From Streptomyces sp. 2114.4 (GTDB lineage Bacteria > Actinomycetota > Actinomycetes > Streptomycetales > Streptomycetaceae), in contig NZ_FYEY01000001.1 of assembly GCF_900187385.1 (NCBI RefSeq), positions 620,001-684,000 on the forward strand: a DNA stretch of 64,000 bases, in the 5' to 3' direction. Shown here piece after piece: positions 43,908 to 52,981 of the stretch; the stretch's first letter is position 1; the number at the start of each line of letters is the position of its first letter. The notes beneath the pieces are model-generated. The model worked only from the letters and a program-made list of their open reading frames with translations. It was not told the origin of the DNA and ran no database searches. Made by a program: the position numbers and the translations under genes.

Positions 43908-45188
43908 TCACCGGCTCCGGGTCCGCTCCGCGATCCAGCCCGCCATGGCCCGTACGCCGATGCCGATGGCGCGCTCGTCCGGGGCGAAGTCGGGGTAGTG
44001 CGGGTAGCTGGTGGTGAGGGGTGCGCCGGGGGCACGGACACCGAGGAAGGTGAACGTGCCGGGGAGGCGGTCCAGGTAGAGGGCGAAGTCCTCGCCGCTG
44101 AAGGGCGGAAAGGCGGCATGGAACTCGGTCACCGCGTCTCGGCCGAGGGTGTGCCGGAGGTGCTGGGCGAGCACGCGGGCGTCGTGTTCCGGGCAGACCA
44201 TGGCAGGGAACGGCTCGGCGGGGAAGCTCACCCCGGCCCCCGCGTACACCGCGGCCAGGTGACGGATGTCCTCACGTACCTCTACGTACCACTCCTGAGG
44301 CCAGCAGCGGTAGGACACACTCACCTTGGCCTCCTCCGCCCGTGCCCGCAGGGCCACGAACCGGGCCAACGGCCCGTCGGGCAGCTGGGCGTCGGCGACG
44401 ATGCGCTCGAGGTCCGCGGGGGTCTGCGGCAGCGCCACCGTGGCGAGCGCACCGATCTCGCCGGCCAGCCGTCGCGCGGCATCGGGCGCGTCCGGCCCGG
44501 AGACGGTCACCTCCGCCGTGTCCTGGCCCGGCATCCCGAACCCCGGGGTCACGGCGAACCGGCCGACGGGGAACGGCCCGCAGTGCAGGGCGTGGATCTC
44601 CTCCACGCAGGTGCGCTCCAGCACGCCCGAGTCGATCAGCGCACGGGCCCCCGACAGGGTCTCCTCGGCGGGCTGGAAGAGGAACACCACCGTTCCGTCC
44701 AGGTGCCGCCGCAGCCGCGCCAGGACCTGGGCGACACCGAGCGCCACAACGGTGTGGATGTCGTGCCCGCAGAGGTGGGCCACCGCCTGGCCGCCCCCGA
44801 CGATGTCCTTGGGCGGCACCGCGTCCAGGTCCGCCCGGTACGCAACGGTCCGGCCCGGACGCGTCCCCCGCAGGACGCCTACGACGCCGTGGCCGCCCAC
44901 CCCGGTGGTGACGGTCAGCCCGGCTTCCCGCAGCTCCCGGGCCACCACAGCGGCGGTACGCTGCTCCTGACCCGGCGCCTCGGGGTGCCGGTGGATGTCC
45001 CCCCGTAGCTCGATCAGCCCCTGCTCCAGCCGCGCCACCTCGGCGTCCACCACCCCTTGCCCCCTCGCCTGCCCCCGCCCGTCGGCAACGGCCCTGCCCG
45101 CAGCTCCCCACATGGCTCCCGCACCGGCTGCCGCCGTGCCGGCCAGCAACGTACGACGCGCGAGAGCGCGCTCCCCGGGACTGTCCAC
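43908..45188 (-). CDS. M20 family amidohydrolase with Tat signal
   Basis: 426 residues. The GTG start has AAGGGGG ahead and opens a twin-arginine-type signal (LARRTLLAGTAAAGAGA). The M20D fold follows: RGDIHRHPEAPGQE near residue 60, the metal-site HLCGHDIHTVVALG with its Cys and His, and the dimerisation domain. Relatives hydrolyse N-acyl amino acids or aminoacyl amides (hippurate, IAA-amino acids, AbgB). Export suggests it trims peptides or acyl-amino acids outside the cell. It lacks the shared motif, so its membership in the hydroxyproline regulon is only positional. Confidence 0.88.
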   Translation of the reverse strand: MDSPGERALARRTLLAGTAAAGAGAMWGAAGRAVADGRGQARGQGVVDAEVARLEQGLIELRGDIHRHPEAPGQEQRTAAVVARELREAGLTVTTGVGGHGVVGVLRGTRPGRTVAYRADLDAVPPKDIVGGGQAVAHLCGHDIHTVVALGVAQVLARLRRHLDGTVVFLFQPAEETLSGARALIDSGVLERTCVEEIHALHCGPFPVGRFAVTPGFGMPGQDTAEVTVSGPDAPDAARRLAGEIGALATVALPQTPADLERIVADAQLPDGPLARFVALRARAEEAKVSVSYRCWPQEWYVEVREDIRHLAAVYAGAGVSFPAEPFPAMVCPEHDARVLAQHLRHTLGRDAVTEFHAAFPPFSGEDFALYLDRLPGTFTFLGVRAPGAPLTTSYPHYPDFAPDERAIGIGVRAMAGWIAERTRSR

Positions 45189-45573
45189 TGGACCCCCTTC
45201 GATCTCTCAACTGGCATTCAGCTGAAAGTTCGTTGGTCTTCTGATTTCAGTTGGCCTTCACCGGGCCGCCGGGAATTGCCCGCTCGGCAGCCGGTTCCGG
45301 CACCGCATCCCGCATGACCGGTCCCTCGCTGTCAGATGAGCGGAAGCCCGGATACGACACGATGGCCGTACGCAGGGGCCGTTGCCCATCCGGCGCGCCC
45401 CCCGTGTGGAGGTGGGGACAACCCCATGGGGAACGCTGTCCACGCGTCCGGTGGGGTTGAGTTCCGGCCCGGTCCAGGCCGGTGGCGGCCCGGACGGCAA
45501 CCGGGCGGCGCGTCACGACAGCGCGTACGTTGCCCGATGCGCCACTAGGGGTGTCTCCCCGTAGCGTGGAGGG
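45189..45573. other. divergent intergenic region, no gene
   Basis: 385 bases between the divergent amidohydrolase and uracil-DNA glycosylase genes. At 45210-45260 there is an A/T-rich block with related segments TTCAGCTGAA (a palindrome) and TTTCAGTTGGCC, likely part of the amidohydrolase promoter region. No convincing ORF. Confidence 0.5.
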
Positions 45574-46365
45574 ATGAACGACACCGGGGCGCCGGGGGCA
45601 CCGCCCGGCAGGGACGAGGCGGCCTTCCCCCTCCATCACGCCGGGCGCTGCGGCGACCTCGCGGAGCTCGACGCGCAGCTGGTCCGCTGCCGGGCCTGTC
45701 CCCGGCTGGTGGAGTGGCGTGAGGAGGTCGCGGCGCATCCGCGGGCGGCGTTCCGGGACCAGGAGTACTGGGCGCGGCCCGTCCCGGGATTCGGGCCGTC
45801 CGACGCGGCGTTGGCCATCGTGGGGCTCGCTCCTGCCGCGCACGGCGGCAATCGCACCGGCCGGATGTTCACCGGGGACGCCTCCGGTGACTTCCTGTTC
45901 GCCGCCCTCCATGCGGTGGGTCTCGCTTCCCGGCCCACCGCGACGCACCGGGGCGACGGGCTGGAGCTGTACGGAGTGCGGGTCACCGCGCCGGTCCACT
46001 GCGCTCCGCCGGACAACCGGCCCACGCCCGCCGAGCGGCGTACCTGCCGTCCGTGGCTGTCGGCGGAGCTCGAACTCCTCAGCCCCGGCCTGCGTACGGT
46101 CGTGGTGCTCGGTGCATTCGGCTGGCAGGCGCTGCTGCCCGTACTGGGCGACGCGGGGTGGCCGCTCCCCCGGCCCCGCCCCGCGTTCGGTCACGGCGTA
46201 CAGCTGACCCTGCCCGCCACCGGGCGGCGGCGGGAACTCCAGGTGCTCGGCAGCTACCACCCCAGCCAGCGCAATACGTTCACCGGTCGGCTCACCTTCG
46301 ACATGCTCGTCGGTCTGCTCTCCCGCGCCGCCGCACTCGCGGGGCTGGCGCCGCCGGGAGGCTGA
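45574..46365 (+). CDS. udgB: type-5 uracil-DNA glycosylase (UdgB)
   Basis: 263 residues. Removes uracil and other deaminated bases from DNA. Motif A GLAPAAHGGNRTGRMFTGD (about 84-102), lacking the usual acidic catalytic residue as expected for family 5, and motif C SYHPSQRNTFTG near residue 226. Iron-sulfur ligands are Cys39, Cys42, Cys143 and Cys158. The start is weakly preceded by GGAGGG. It appears unrelated to its neighbours. Confidence 0.93.
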   Translation: MNDTGAPGAPPGRDEAAFPLHHAGRCGDLAELDAQLVRCRACPRLVEWREEVAAHPRAAFRDQEYWARPVPGFGPSDAALAIVGLAPAAHGGNRTGRMFTGDASGDFLFAALHAVGLASRPTATHRGDGLELYGVRVTAPVHCAPPDNRPTPAERRTCRPWLSAELELLSPGLRTVVVLGAFGWQALLPVLGDAGWPLPRPRPAFGHGVQLTLPATGRRRELQVLGSYHPSQRNTFTGRLTFDMLVGLLSRAAALAGLAPPGG

Positions 46366-46428
46366 CGAACGGGACGGGCGACCGGGAGAGAAGAGACGTC
46401 CGGGATGCTGGTACGCGGTGGTCAGGCG

Positions 46429-47346
46429 TCAGCGCGCGCCGTACACCGGCCGTGGTTCCTCGGCCACGGCCAGCAGTTCGCGCGCGGCCGCGCCCGCCTC
46501 GGCCGGTGTCCAGCGGCTCTTTCTGTCCACGGTGGGGCCGGGGCGCCAGCCCTCCATCACGGTGATCCGGCCGGCCTCGGCCTCGAAGACCCGGCCGGTG
46601 ACCCCGGCGCTGTCGGCGGAGGACAGCCAGACCACCAGCGGGGAGACATTCTCCGGGGCCATCGCGTCGAACTCCCCCTCGGCGGGCGCCGCCATCCTCG
46701 CGGCGAAGGCACGCTCGGTCATACGGGTGCGGGCCGCCGGTGCGAGGGCGTTGATCCGCACGCCGTAGGGGGCGAGTTCGGCGGCGGCGACGAGGGTGAG
46801 GCCGAGGATGCCGGCCTTGGCGGCGGAGTAGTTGCCCTGGCCGACGCTGCCGAGCAGTCCGGCGCCCGAACTGGTGTTGACGATGCGGGCGTCGGGGGTG
46901 CGACCGGCCTTGGCCTCCGCCCGCCAGTGCGCCGCGGCGTGCCGCAGGGGCAGGAAGTGGCCCTTCAGGTGGACCCGGATGACCGCGTCCCAGTCGTCCT
47001 CACCGAGGTTGACCAGCATCCGGTCGCGCAGGAATCCGGCGTTGTTGACGAGGGCGTCGAGGCGGCCGAAGGCCTCCAGGGCGGTGGTGACGAGCGAGGC
47101 GGCGCCGTCGGTGGTGGTGATGTCGCCGGTGTGGGCGACGGCTTGGCCGCCGCGGGCCCGGATCTCGTCGGCGACCTGCTGGGCCGGTCCGGCCGAGGCG
47201 CCGGCCCCGTCGGGGGCCACCCCGAGGTCGTTCACCACGACCCGGGCGCCTTCGGCGGCGAGGGCCAGTGCGTGGGCCCGGCCGAGTCCACGGCCCGCCC
47301 CGGTGACGGCGGCCACGCGTCCCGTGCAGATTCCGGTGCCGGTCAT
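46429..47346 (-). CDS. short-chain dehydrogenase/reductase (Rv3548c-like)
   Basis: 305 residues, SDR with TGAGRGLGRAHALALAAEG cofactor loop, the NNAG motif, and catalytic Ser in NTSSGAG plus Tyr-x-x-x-Lys in NYSAAKAG. The long C-terminal extension (after about residue 245) resembles hydroxyacyl-CoA dehydrogenases of the HSD17B4 type. It lies second in an operon with another SDR in the same order as the SDR pair beside echA20 in mycobacteria. The ribosome site AAAGGAG precedes the ATG; ACATGACCGGCA occurs twice in the 24-base junction, so the start region looks duplicated. Confidence 0.88.
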   Translation of the reverse strand: MTGTGICTGRVAAVTGAGRGLGRAHALALAAEGARVVVNDLGVAPDGAGASAGPAQQVADEIRARGGQAVAHTGDITTTDGAASLVTTALEAFGRLDALVNNAGFLRDRMLVNLGEDDWDAVIRVHLKGHFLPLRHAAAHWRAEAKAGRTPDARIVNTSSGAGLLGSVGQGNYSAAKAGILGLTLVAAAELAPYGVRINALAPAARTRMTERAFAARMAAPAEGEFDAMAPENVSPLVVWLSSADSAGVTGRVFEAEAGRITVMEGWRPGPTVDRKSRWTPAEAGAAARELLAVAEEPRPVYGAR

Positions 47347-47370
47347 GTCCGTACTCCTTTGCCGGTCATG

Positions 47371-48210
47371 TCAGTTGCCCTTCATGGCGTCGGGCGCGGT
47401 GGGGTGGTTCACGGTGGCGGCGTGGGGCGTCGCGGAGTGGTTGACCGTGGCGGCGTCGAGGAAGGCGGGGCGTTCTCCGCCGCCGTGGACGAGCAGGCTC
47501 GCCCCGGTCAGGTAGGCGGCCCGGTCGGAGGCGAGGAACACGCAGGTGTCGCCGATCTCGGCGGGTTCGGCGAGCCGGCCGAGCGGGACGGTGGCGCCGA
47601 CGGCCGCGATGCCCGCCTCGTCGCCGTAGTGCAGGGCGGCGAGTTCGGTGCGCACCATGCCGAGGACGAGGGTGTTGACCCGTACGTCGGGGGCCCATTC
47701 GACGGCCATGGAGCGGGCGAGGTGGTCCAGGCCCGCCTTGGCCGCGCCGTAGGCGGCGGTGCCGGGCGAGGGGCGGGTGCCGCTGACGCTGCCGATCATG
47801 AGGACCGAACCGCCGGCCGGCCCGCCCCGCAACGCCTCGTAGGCGGCGAGCGAGGCGGTCAGCGGCGCGAGGAGGTTGAGCGCGACCACCCGGGCGTGCC
47901 GCTCGGCTGCCCCCTCCCCCAGCAGCCGGTACGGCGTGCCGCCGGCGTTGTTGACCAGGCAGTCCAACCGGCCGTAGTCGTCCGCGAGCCGGGCGAAGAA
48001 GGCGTGGACGGCGGCCTGGTCGCGCAGGTCAAGGGGGCGGAAGTGCGCGGTGCGGCCGGCCGCGGCGACGGGGGCGTCCGGCGGCCTGCGCGCGCAGATG
48101 ACGACCTCCGCACCGGCCCGCAGGAAGGCGCGGGCGATACCCGCGCCGACGCCGCGGGTGCCGCCGGTCACGACGGCCAGCCGCCCGGACAGATCGAGAG
48201 CCAGGCTCAC
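47371..48210 (-). CDS. short-chain dehydrogenase/reductase (Rv3549c-like)
   Basis: 279 residues. GTG start with GGGAGGGG ahead. Cofactor loop TGGTRGVGAGIARAF, NNAG, catalytic Ser in GSVSGTR and Tyr/Lys in AYGAAKAG, all intact. The last 25 residues contain a direct repeat (AATVNHSATPH / AATVNHPTAPD) beyond the normal SDR end. Divergent from echA20 across an 82-base region carrying the cluster motif. Probably a steroid-ring hydroxyacyl-CoA dehydrogenase in this pathway; the precise step is unassigned. Confidence 0.88.
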   Translation of the reverse strand: MSLALDLSGRLAVVTGGTRGVGAGIARAFLRAGAEVVICARRPPDAPVAAAGRTAHFRPLDLRDQAAVHAFFARLADDYGRLDCLVNNAGGTPYRLLGEGAAERHARVVALNLLAPLTASLAAYEALRGGPAGGSVLMIGSVSGTRPSPGTAAYGAAKAGLDHLARSMAVEWAPDVRVNTLVLGMVRTELAALHYGDEAGIAAVGATVPLGRLAEPAEIGDTCVFLASDRAAYLTGASLLVHGGGERPAFLDAATVNHSATPHAATVNHPTAPDAMKGN

Positions 48211-48254
48211 GGAGCACCCCTCCCGCAGCGCACCATCCGCTGCTAACTTCGCTA

Positions 48255-48273
48255 CCTAACAAACGCTTGGTGG
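48255..48273. promoter_or_regulatory. candidate operator of the steroid-degradation cluster, site 1
   Basis: CCTAACAAACGCTTGGTGG; its reverse complement agrees with site 2 (53983-54001) at 15 of 19 positions. It lies in the 82-bp divergent promoter region between the SDR and echA20 genes. The CAAN4TTG-like core recalls TetR-family acyl-CoA-responsive operators such as KstR2 but is not identical to that consensus. Confidence 0.6.
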
Positions 48274-48292
48274 AAAGGTAGCTGATCTGCTC

Positions 48293-49066
48293 ATGGGTGT
48301 CTCCACCTCCAAGCCTGATCAGGGTGTCGCCGTCGTCACCGTGGACTTCCCGCCGGTCAACGCCCTTCCCGTACAGGGCTGGTACGACCTCGCCGAGGCC
48401 GTGCGCGCGGCCGGCCGCGACTCCGGCGTGCGCTGCGTCGTCCTCACCGCGCACGGGCGCGGCTTCAACGCGGGGGTCGACATCAAGGAGATGCAACGGG
48501 ACACCGCGTCCGGCGGGTACGGTGCCCTGCTCGGCGCCAACCGCGGCTGTGCCGAGGCGTTTTCGGCGGTCTACGCCTGCGAGGTGCCCGTCGTCGCGGC
48601 GGTGCACGGCTTCTGCCTGGGCGGTGGCATCGGCCTCGTCGGGAACGCGGACGCGATCGTGGCCAGCGACGACGCCACCTTCGGCCTCCCGGAGCTGGAC
48701 CGCGGCGCGCTCGGCGCGGCCACCCATCTGGCCCGGCTGGTACCGCAGCACCTGATGCGCGCGCTCTACTACACCTCCCGCACCGTCACCGCCGCCGAAC
48801 TGCAGGCGCACGGTTCCGTCTGGCAGGTCGTCCCCCGTGCGCAACTGCCGGGCGCCGCACGGGACCTGGCCCGGGAGATCGCCCGGAAGGACGGCTTTCT
48901 GCTCCGTCTGGCCAAGGCCGCCCTCAACGGCATCGACCCCGTCGACGTGGGGCGCAGCTACCGCTTCGAGCAGGGCTTCACCTTCGAGGCGAACCTCAGC
49001 GGTGTCGCCGACCGCGTCCGCGACACCTTCGGTGCGCCGGGCACCACCCCGACGAAGGAAGGCTGA
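48293..49066 (+). CDS. echA20: enoyl-CoA hydratase family ring-cleavage hydrolase (EchA20-like)
   Basis: 257 residues of the crotonase fold. Oxyanion-hole segments GRGFNAGVDIKEM and CLGGGIGLVGNAD are present; LPELDRGALGAATHL lies in the usual active-site position. In mycobacterial HIP-CoA catabolism EchA20 hydrolyses ring D. First gene of a tightly packed operon followed by ipdA, ipdB and ipdC in the mycobacterial order, which supports the assignment more than sequence alone. No strong ribosome site is visible before the ATG. Confidence 0.85.
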   Translation: MGVSTSKPDQGVAVVTVDFPPVNALPVQGWYDLAEAVRAAGRDSGVRCVVLTAHGRGFNAGVDIKEMQRDTASGGYGALLGANRGCAEAFSAVYACEVPVVAAVHGFCLGGGIGLVGNADAIVASDDATFGLPELDRGALGAATHLARLVPQHLMRALYYTSRTVTAAELQAHGSVWQVVPRAQLPGAARDLAREIARKDGFLLRLAKAALNGIDPVDVGRSYRFEQGFTFEANLSGVADRVRDTFGAPGTTPTKEG

Positions 49067-49068
49067 CC

Positions 49069-49908
49069 GTGACCGACAAGACCATGACGCCCGAGGACGT
49101 CGTCTCCCGGCTGCGCAGCGGGATGACCCTCGGCATCGGCGGCTGGGGTTCGCGCCGCAAGCCGATGGCGCTGGTGCGGGCGCTGCTGCGCTCCGACATC
49201 ACCGATCTGACCGTGATCTCCTACGGCGGTCCCGATGTCGGCCTGCTCGCCGCCGCGGGCAGGATCCGCACCCTGGTCGCCGCGTTCGCGACCCTCGACT
49301 CGATCCCCCTCGAACCGCACTTCCGCGCGGCCCGCCAGCGCGGTGCGTTCGAGCTGCGGGAGATCGACGAGGCGATGTTCATGTGGGGCCTGCAGGCCGC
49401 CGCCAACCGGCTGCCGTTCCTGCCCGTGCGGTCCGGCCTCGGCTCGGACGTGATGCGCGTCAACCCCGGCCTGAAGACCGTCACCTCACCCTATGAGGAC
49501 GGTGAGACGTTCGTCGCGGTGCCGGCCCTGCGCATGGACGCGGCGCTGGTCCATCTCCACCGCGCCGACCGGCTCGGAAACGGCCAGTACCTGGGCCCCG
49601 ACCCGTACTTCGACGATCTGTTCTGCGAGGCCGCGGACAGTGCGTATGTCTCGTGCGAACGGCTGGTGGACGACTTCGCCACCGCCGCCCCGCAGACCCT
49701 CCTGGTCACCCGCCATGCGGTCACCGGAGTCGTCGAGGCCCCGAACGGCGCGCACTTCACCTCCTGCGTCCCCGACTACGGACGTGACGAGCCCTTCCAG
49801 AAGCTGTACGCCACCACGCCCTGGGCCGAGTTCGCCGAGCGGTTCCTGTCCGGGGACGAGAAGGCGTACCGGTCCGCGGTCGAATCCTGGCACGAGGAGC
49901 AGCAGTGA
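49069..49908 (+). CDS. ipdA: CoA-transferase family ring-C hydrolase, alpha subunit (IpdA-like)
   Basis: 279 residues, class I CoA-transferase alpha-like. GIGGWGSRRKPMALVRALL near the start is characteristic of IpdA; the acidic segment EIDEAMFMWG (Glu101) is the likely counterpart of the catalytic Glu of IpdAB. IpdAB does not transfer CoA but hydrolyses the last steroid ring (COCHEA-CoA). GTG start two bases after echA20; stop overlaps ipdB (GTGA). GAAGGAAGG is the ribosome site. Confidence 0.9.
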   Translation: MTDKTMTPEDVVSRLRSGMTLGIGGWGSRRKPMALVRALLRSDITDLTVISYGGPDVGLLAAAGRIRTLVAAFATLDSIPLEPHFRAARQRGAFELREIDEAMFMWGLQAAANRLPFLPVRSGLGSDVMRVNPGLKTVTSPYEDGETFVAVPALRMDAALVHLHRADRLGNGQYLGPDPYFDDLFCEAADSAYVSCERLVDDFATAAPQTLLVTRHAVTGVVEAPNGAHFTSCVPDYGRDEPFQKLYATTPWAEFAERFLSGDEKAYRSAVESWHEEQQ

Positions 49909-50654
49909 GCGCCACCCCCACGACGACGGCCCGCGCCGAGTACTGCGTCATCGCCTGCGCCGAGGCCTGGCGCGGCAACGGCGAGGTGCTGGCCAGCCCG
50001 ATGGGCCTGATCCCGTCGATCGGCGCCCGGCTCGCCCGGCGCACCTTCTCCCCCGATCTGCTCCTCACCGACGGCGAAGCCATGATCGTCGGCCCGGACG
50101 GCTCGGCCGAGGGCTGGCTGCCCTACCGCCGGCACCTCGCCATGGTCACCGGCGGCCGGCGTCATGTGATGATGGGCGCGAGCCAGCTCGACCGCTTCGG
50201 CAACCAGAACATCTCCTGCATCGGCGCGTGGGAGCAGCCCGCCCACCAGCTCCTCGGGGTCCGCGGCGCGCCGGTCAACACCCTTAACCATCCGGTCAGT
50301 TACTGGGTGCCGAAGCACTCGAAGCGGGTCTTCGTCGAGAAGGTCGACATGATCTGCGGGGTCGGGTACGACAGCGCGGCCGCCGCCGGGCCGTCCGCGA
50401 CCCGCTACCACCGTATTCCGCGCGTCGTCTCCGACCTCGGGGTCTTCGACTTCGAGACCGCGGACCGCGCGATGCGGCTGGCCAGTGTGCATCCCGGCGT
50501 GACGGTCGAGGAGGTGCGGGAAGCCACCGGGTTCCCGCTCGCGCTGCCCGACGCCGTGCCCTGCACCCGGGAGCCCACCGCCACCGAACTCCGGCTGATC
50601 CGTACCGTCCTCGACCCGGAGGGGCGGCGCGAGCGCGAGGTGCCGGCGGCATGA
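49905..50654 (+). CDS. ipdB: CoA-transferase family ring-C hydrolase, beta subunit (IpdB-like)
   Basis: 249 residues, class I CoA-transferase beta-like, partner of IpdA. Recognisable segments include SPMGLIPSIGARLARRTFSPDL and ISCIGAWEQP. Start GTG in a GTGA overlap and stop in an ATGA overlap, so echA20-ipdA-ipdB-ipdC form a single coupled unit with fixed stoichiometry. Confidence 0.9.
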   Translation: MSATPTTTARAEYCVIACAEAWRGNGEVLASPMGLIPSIGARLARRTFSPDLLLTDGEAMIVGPDGSAEGWLPYRRHLAMVTGGRRHVMMGASQLDRFGNQNISCIGAWEQPAHQLLGVRGAPVNTLNHPVSYWVPKHSKRVFVEKVDMICGVGYDSAAAAGPSATRYHRIPRVVSDLGVFDFETADRAMRLASVHPGVTVEEVREATGFPLALPDAVPCTREPTATELRLIRTVLDPEGRREREVPAA

Positions 50655-51709
50655 CGGACGCCCGGATCGAGACGCCGCTGACCCGGCTCGTCGGGGTGCG
50701 CCACCCCGTCGTGCAGACCGGCATGGGGTGGGTGGCGGGGCCCCGGCTGGTCTCGGCCGCGGCGGAGGCGGGCGCCCTGGGGATTCTCGCCTCGGCCACC
50801 ATGACCGTCGAGCAGCTGCGTGCGGCGATCCGTGAGGTGGCGTCCCGTACGGACGCGCCCTTCGGGGTCAACCTCCGCGCGGACGCGGCGGACGCGGACG
50901 AGCGGGTGCGCCTGATCGTGGCGGAGGGTGTCCGGGTCGCCTCGTTCGCGCTGGCGCCCTCCCGTGAGCTGATCGCCCGGCTGAAGGACGCGGGGGTCGT
51001 CGTCATCCCGTCCGTGGGCGCCCGCCGCCATGCCGAGAAGGTTGCCGCCTGGGGCGCGGACGCGGTCATCGTCCAGGGCGGGGAGGGCGGCGGCCACACC
51101 GGGAAGGTCGCCACGAGTGTGCTGCTTCCGCAGGTCGTGGACGCGGTCGGTATCCCGGTGATCGCCGCGGGCGGCTTCTTCGACGGCCGGGGCCTGGTCG
51201 CGGCGCTCGCCTACGGCGCGGCCGGTATCGCCATGGGTACCCGCTTCCTGCTGACGTCGGACAGCACCGTGCCGCGGGCCGTGCAGGACCGCTATCTGGC
51301 GGCGGGCGCCTCGGACATCACCGTCACCACCAAGGTGGACGGTCTGCCGCACCGGATGCTGCGCAGTGAGCTGGTCGAGGCGCTGGAGCGGTCCGGGCGC
51401 GCCACCGCGCTGTTCGGAGCAGTCCGGCGGGCCGCGTCGTTCCGGAAGCTGTCCGGCCTGAGCTGGGCGCGGATGGTCCGTGACGGCCTGGCGATGAAGC
51501 ACGGCCGGGACCTCTCCTGGAGCCAGGTCCTGCTGGCCGCGAACACCCCGATGCTGCTCAAGGCCTCGATGGTCGAGGGCCGTACCGATCTGGGGGTGAT
51601 GGCGTCCGGTCAGGTCGCCGGGGCGATCGAGGATCTGCCGTCCTGCGCGGAGCTCGTCGACCGGATCATGGCCGAGGCGCGGGCGGTGCTGGGCGCGCTG
51701 CCGCGCTGA
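50651..51709 (+). CDS. ipdC: NPD/nitronate monooxygenase-family flavoprotein (IpdC-like)
   Basis: 352 residues. FMN-binding TIM barrel with VQGGEGGGHTGKVATS and AAGGFFDGRGLVAALA, normal for the 2-nitropropane dioxygenase family. In the mycobacterial pathway IpdC is a CoA-thioester reductase acting during ring C/D degradation. It overlaps ipdB as ATGA and is the last gene before a bidirectional terminator. A generic nitronate monooxygenase would look similar; operon order makes IpdC preferable. Confidence 0.88.
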   Translation: MTDARIETPLTRLVGVRHPVVQTGMGWVAGPRLVSAAAEAGALGILASATMTVEQLRAAIREVASRTDAPFGVNLRADAADADERVRLIVAEGVRVASFALAPSRELIARLKDAGVVVIPSVGARRHAEKVAAWGADAVIVQGGEGGGHTGKVATSVLLPQVVDAVGIPVIAAGGFFDGRGLVAALAYGAAGIAMGTRFLLTSDSTVPRAVQDRYLAAGASDITVTTKVDGLPHRMLRSELVEALERSGRATALFGAVRRAASFRKLSGLSWARMVRDGLAMKHGRDLSWSQVLLAANTPMLLKASMVEGRTDLGVMASGQVAGAIEDLPSCAELVDRIMAEARAVLGALPR

Positions 51710-51716
51710 GCGGAAC

Positions 51717-51764
51717 GCCGTGGCCCGGCCGGGGACGGTGGTTTCCCCGGGGCCGGGCCACGGC
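51717..51764. terminator. bidirectional terminator between ipdC and fadA6
   Basis: A perfect 14-bp stem (51717-51730 with 51751-51764), continued inward by GGGGA/TCCCC, lies in the 114-bp gap between convergent genes. Confidence 0.8.
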
Positions 51765-51823
51765 GGTGCGCGGCAGGCCCGTCGCCCGTACGGAGGGCGG
51801 TACAGGAGCCGGCGGACCGGGCG

Positions 51824-52981
51824 TCAGAGACGTTCGATGATCGTGACGTTGGCCTGGCCGCCGCCCTCGCACATGGTCTGCAGGCCGAACCGGCCTTTGG
51901 TGCGCTCCAGTTCGTGCAGCAGGGTCGTCATCAGCCGGACGCCGGTCGCGCCGAGCGGATGGCCCAGCGCGATGGCGCCGCCGTTGACATTGACCCGCTC
52001 CGGGTCGGCGCCGGTCTCCTCGATCCAGGCCAGTACCACGGGCGCGAACGCCTCGTTGATCTCGATCAGGTCGATGTCGCCGAGGGACATCCCGGTCTTC
52101 CGCAGCGCATACGCCGTCGCCGGGATCGGCGCGGACAGCATCCGTATCGGGTCCTCACCGCGTACCGACAGGTGGTGGATGCGGGCGCGCGGGGTGAGGC
52201 CGTGCTCGGCCACCGCCCGTTCGGAGGCGAGCAGCAGGGCGGCCGCGCCGTCGGAGACCTGCGAGGAGACCGCCGCGGTCAGCCGGCCGCCCTCGACGAC
52301 CGGCGCCAGTGCGGCCATCTTCTCCGGCGAGGTGTGGCGGCGCGGTCCTTCGTCGGCGGTGAGGCCCCCGTAGGGGACGATCTCCCGGTCGAAGCGGCCC
52401 TCGTCGATGGCGCGGACGGCCCGGCGATGGGAGCGGAGCGCGAACTCCTCCATGTCCGCACGGGAGATTCCCCACTCGTCGGCGATGAGTTCGGCGCCGT
52501 GGAACTGGTTGACGGGTGCCTCGCCGTAGCGGGTCCGCCAGCCCTCCGAGCCGGCGAACGGGCCGTCGGTCAGCCCCAGCGGGGCGGCGGCCTGCCGGCT
52601 GGCGAAGGCGATCGGGATCTGCGACATGTTCTGCACACCGCCCGCGACCACCAGGTCCTGGGTGCCGGAGAGCACGCCCTGCGCCGCGAAGTGCACGGCC
52701 TGCTGCGAGGAGCCGCACTGGCGGTCCACGGTGACCCCGGGCACCTCCTGGGGCAGTCCGGCGGCCAGCCAGCACGTCCGGGCGATGTCCCCGGCCTGGG
52801 GGCCCACCGTGTCCAGGCAGCCGAAGACGACGTCCTCGACGGCGGCCGGGTCCGCGCCGCTGCGCGCCATCAGCGCCGTCAGGACGTGGGCGCCCAGGTC
52901 GGCGGGGTGGACGGCCGACAGACCGCCGCCCTTCTTGCCCACCGGGGTACGGACCGCGTCGACGATATAGGCCTCGGGCAT
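51824..52981 (-). CDS. fadA6: acetyl-CoA acyltransferase (FadA6-like thiolase)
   Basis: 385 residues. Thiolytic cleavage of a 3-oxoacyl-CoA. Nucleophile Cys89 in DRQCGSSQQAV, His in GGAIALGHPLGATG and acid/base Cys in MCEGGGQAN all intact. NEAFAP is also present. Start at the ATG with GAGGAGA ahead. It lies 123 bases downstream of ipdF on the same strand, with no obvious promoter between, so probably co-transcribed. In mycobacteria FadA6 acts in the late HIP-CoA pathway. Confidence 0.92.
   Translation of the reverse strand: MPEAYIVDAVRTPVGKKGGGLSAVHPADLGAHVLTALMARSGADPAAVEDVVFGCLDTVGPQAGDIARTCWLAAGLPQEVPGVTVDRQCGSSQQAVHFAAQGVLSGTQDLVVAGGVQNMSQIPIAFASRQAAAPLGLTDGPFAGSEGWRTRYGEAPVNQFHGAELIADEWGISRADMEEFALRSHRRAVRAIDEGRFDREIVPYGGLTADEGPRRHTSPEKMAALAPVVEGGRLTAAVSSQVSDGAAALLLASERAVAEHGLTPRARIHHLSVRGEDPIRMLSAPIPATAYALRKTGMSLGDIDLIEINEAFAPVVLAWIEETGADPERVNVNGGAIALGHPLGATGVRLMTTLLHELERTKGRFGLQTMCEGGGQANVTIIERL

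Noticed and set aside
45189..45260. A copy of the GTNANNNGTCAC motif before the M20 amidohydrolase
   Set aside because: I looked for it and did not find it; only a TTCAGCTGAA palindrome is present, so the gene was not assigned to the regulon.
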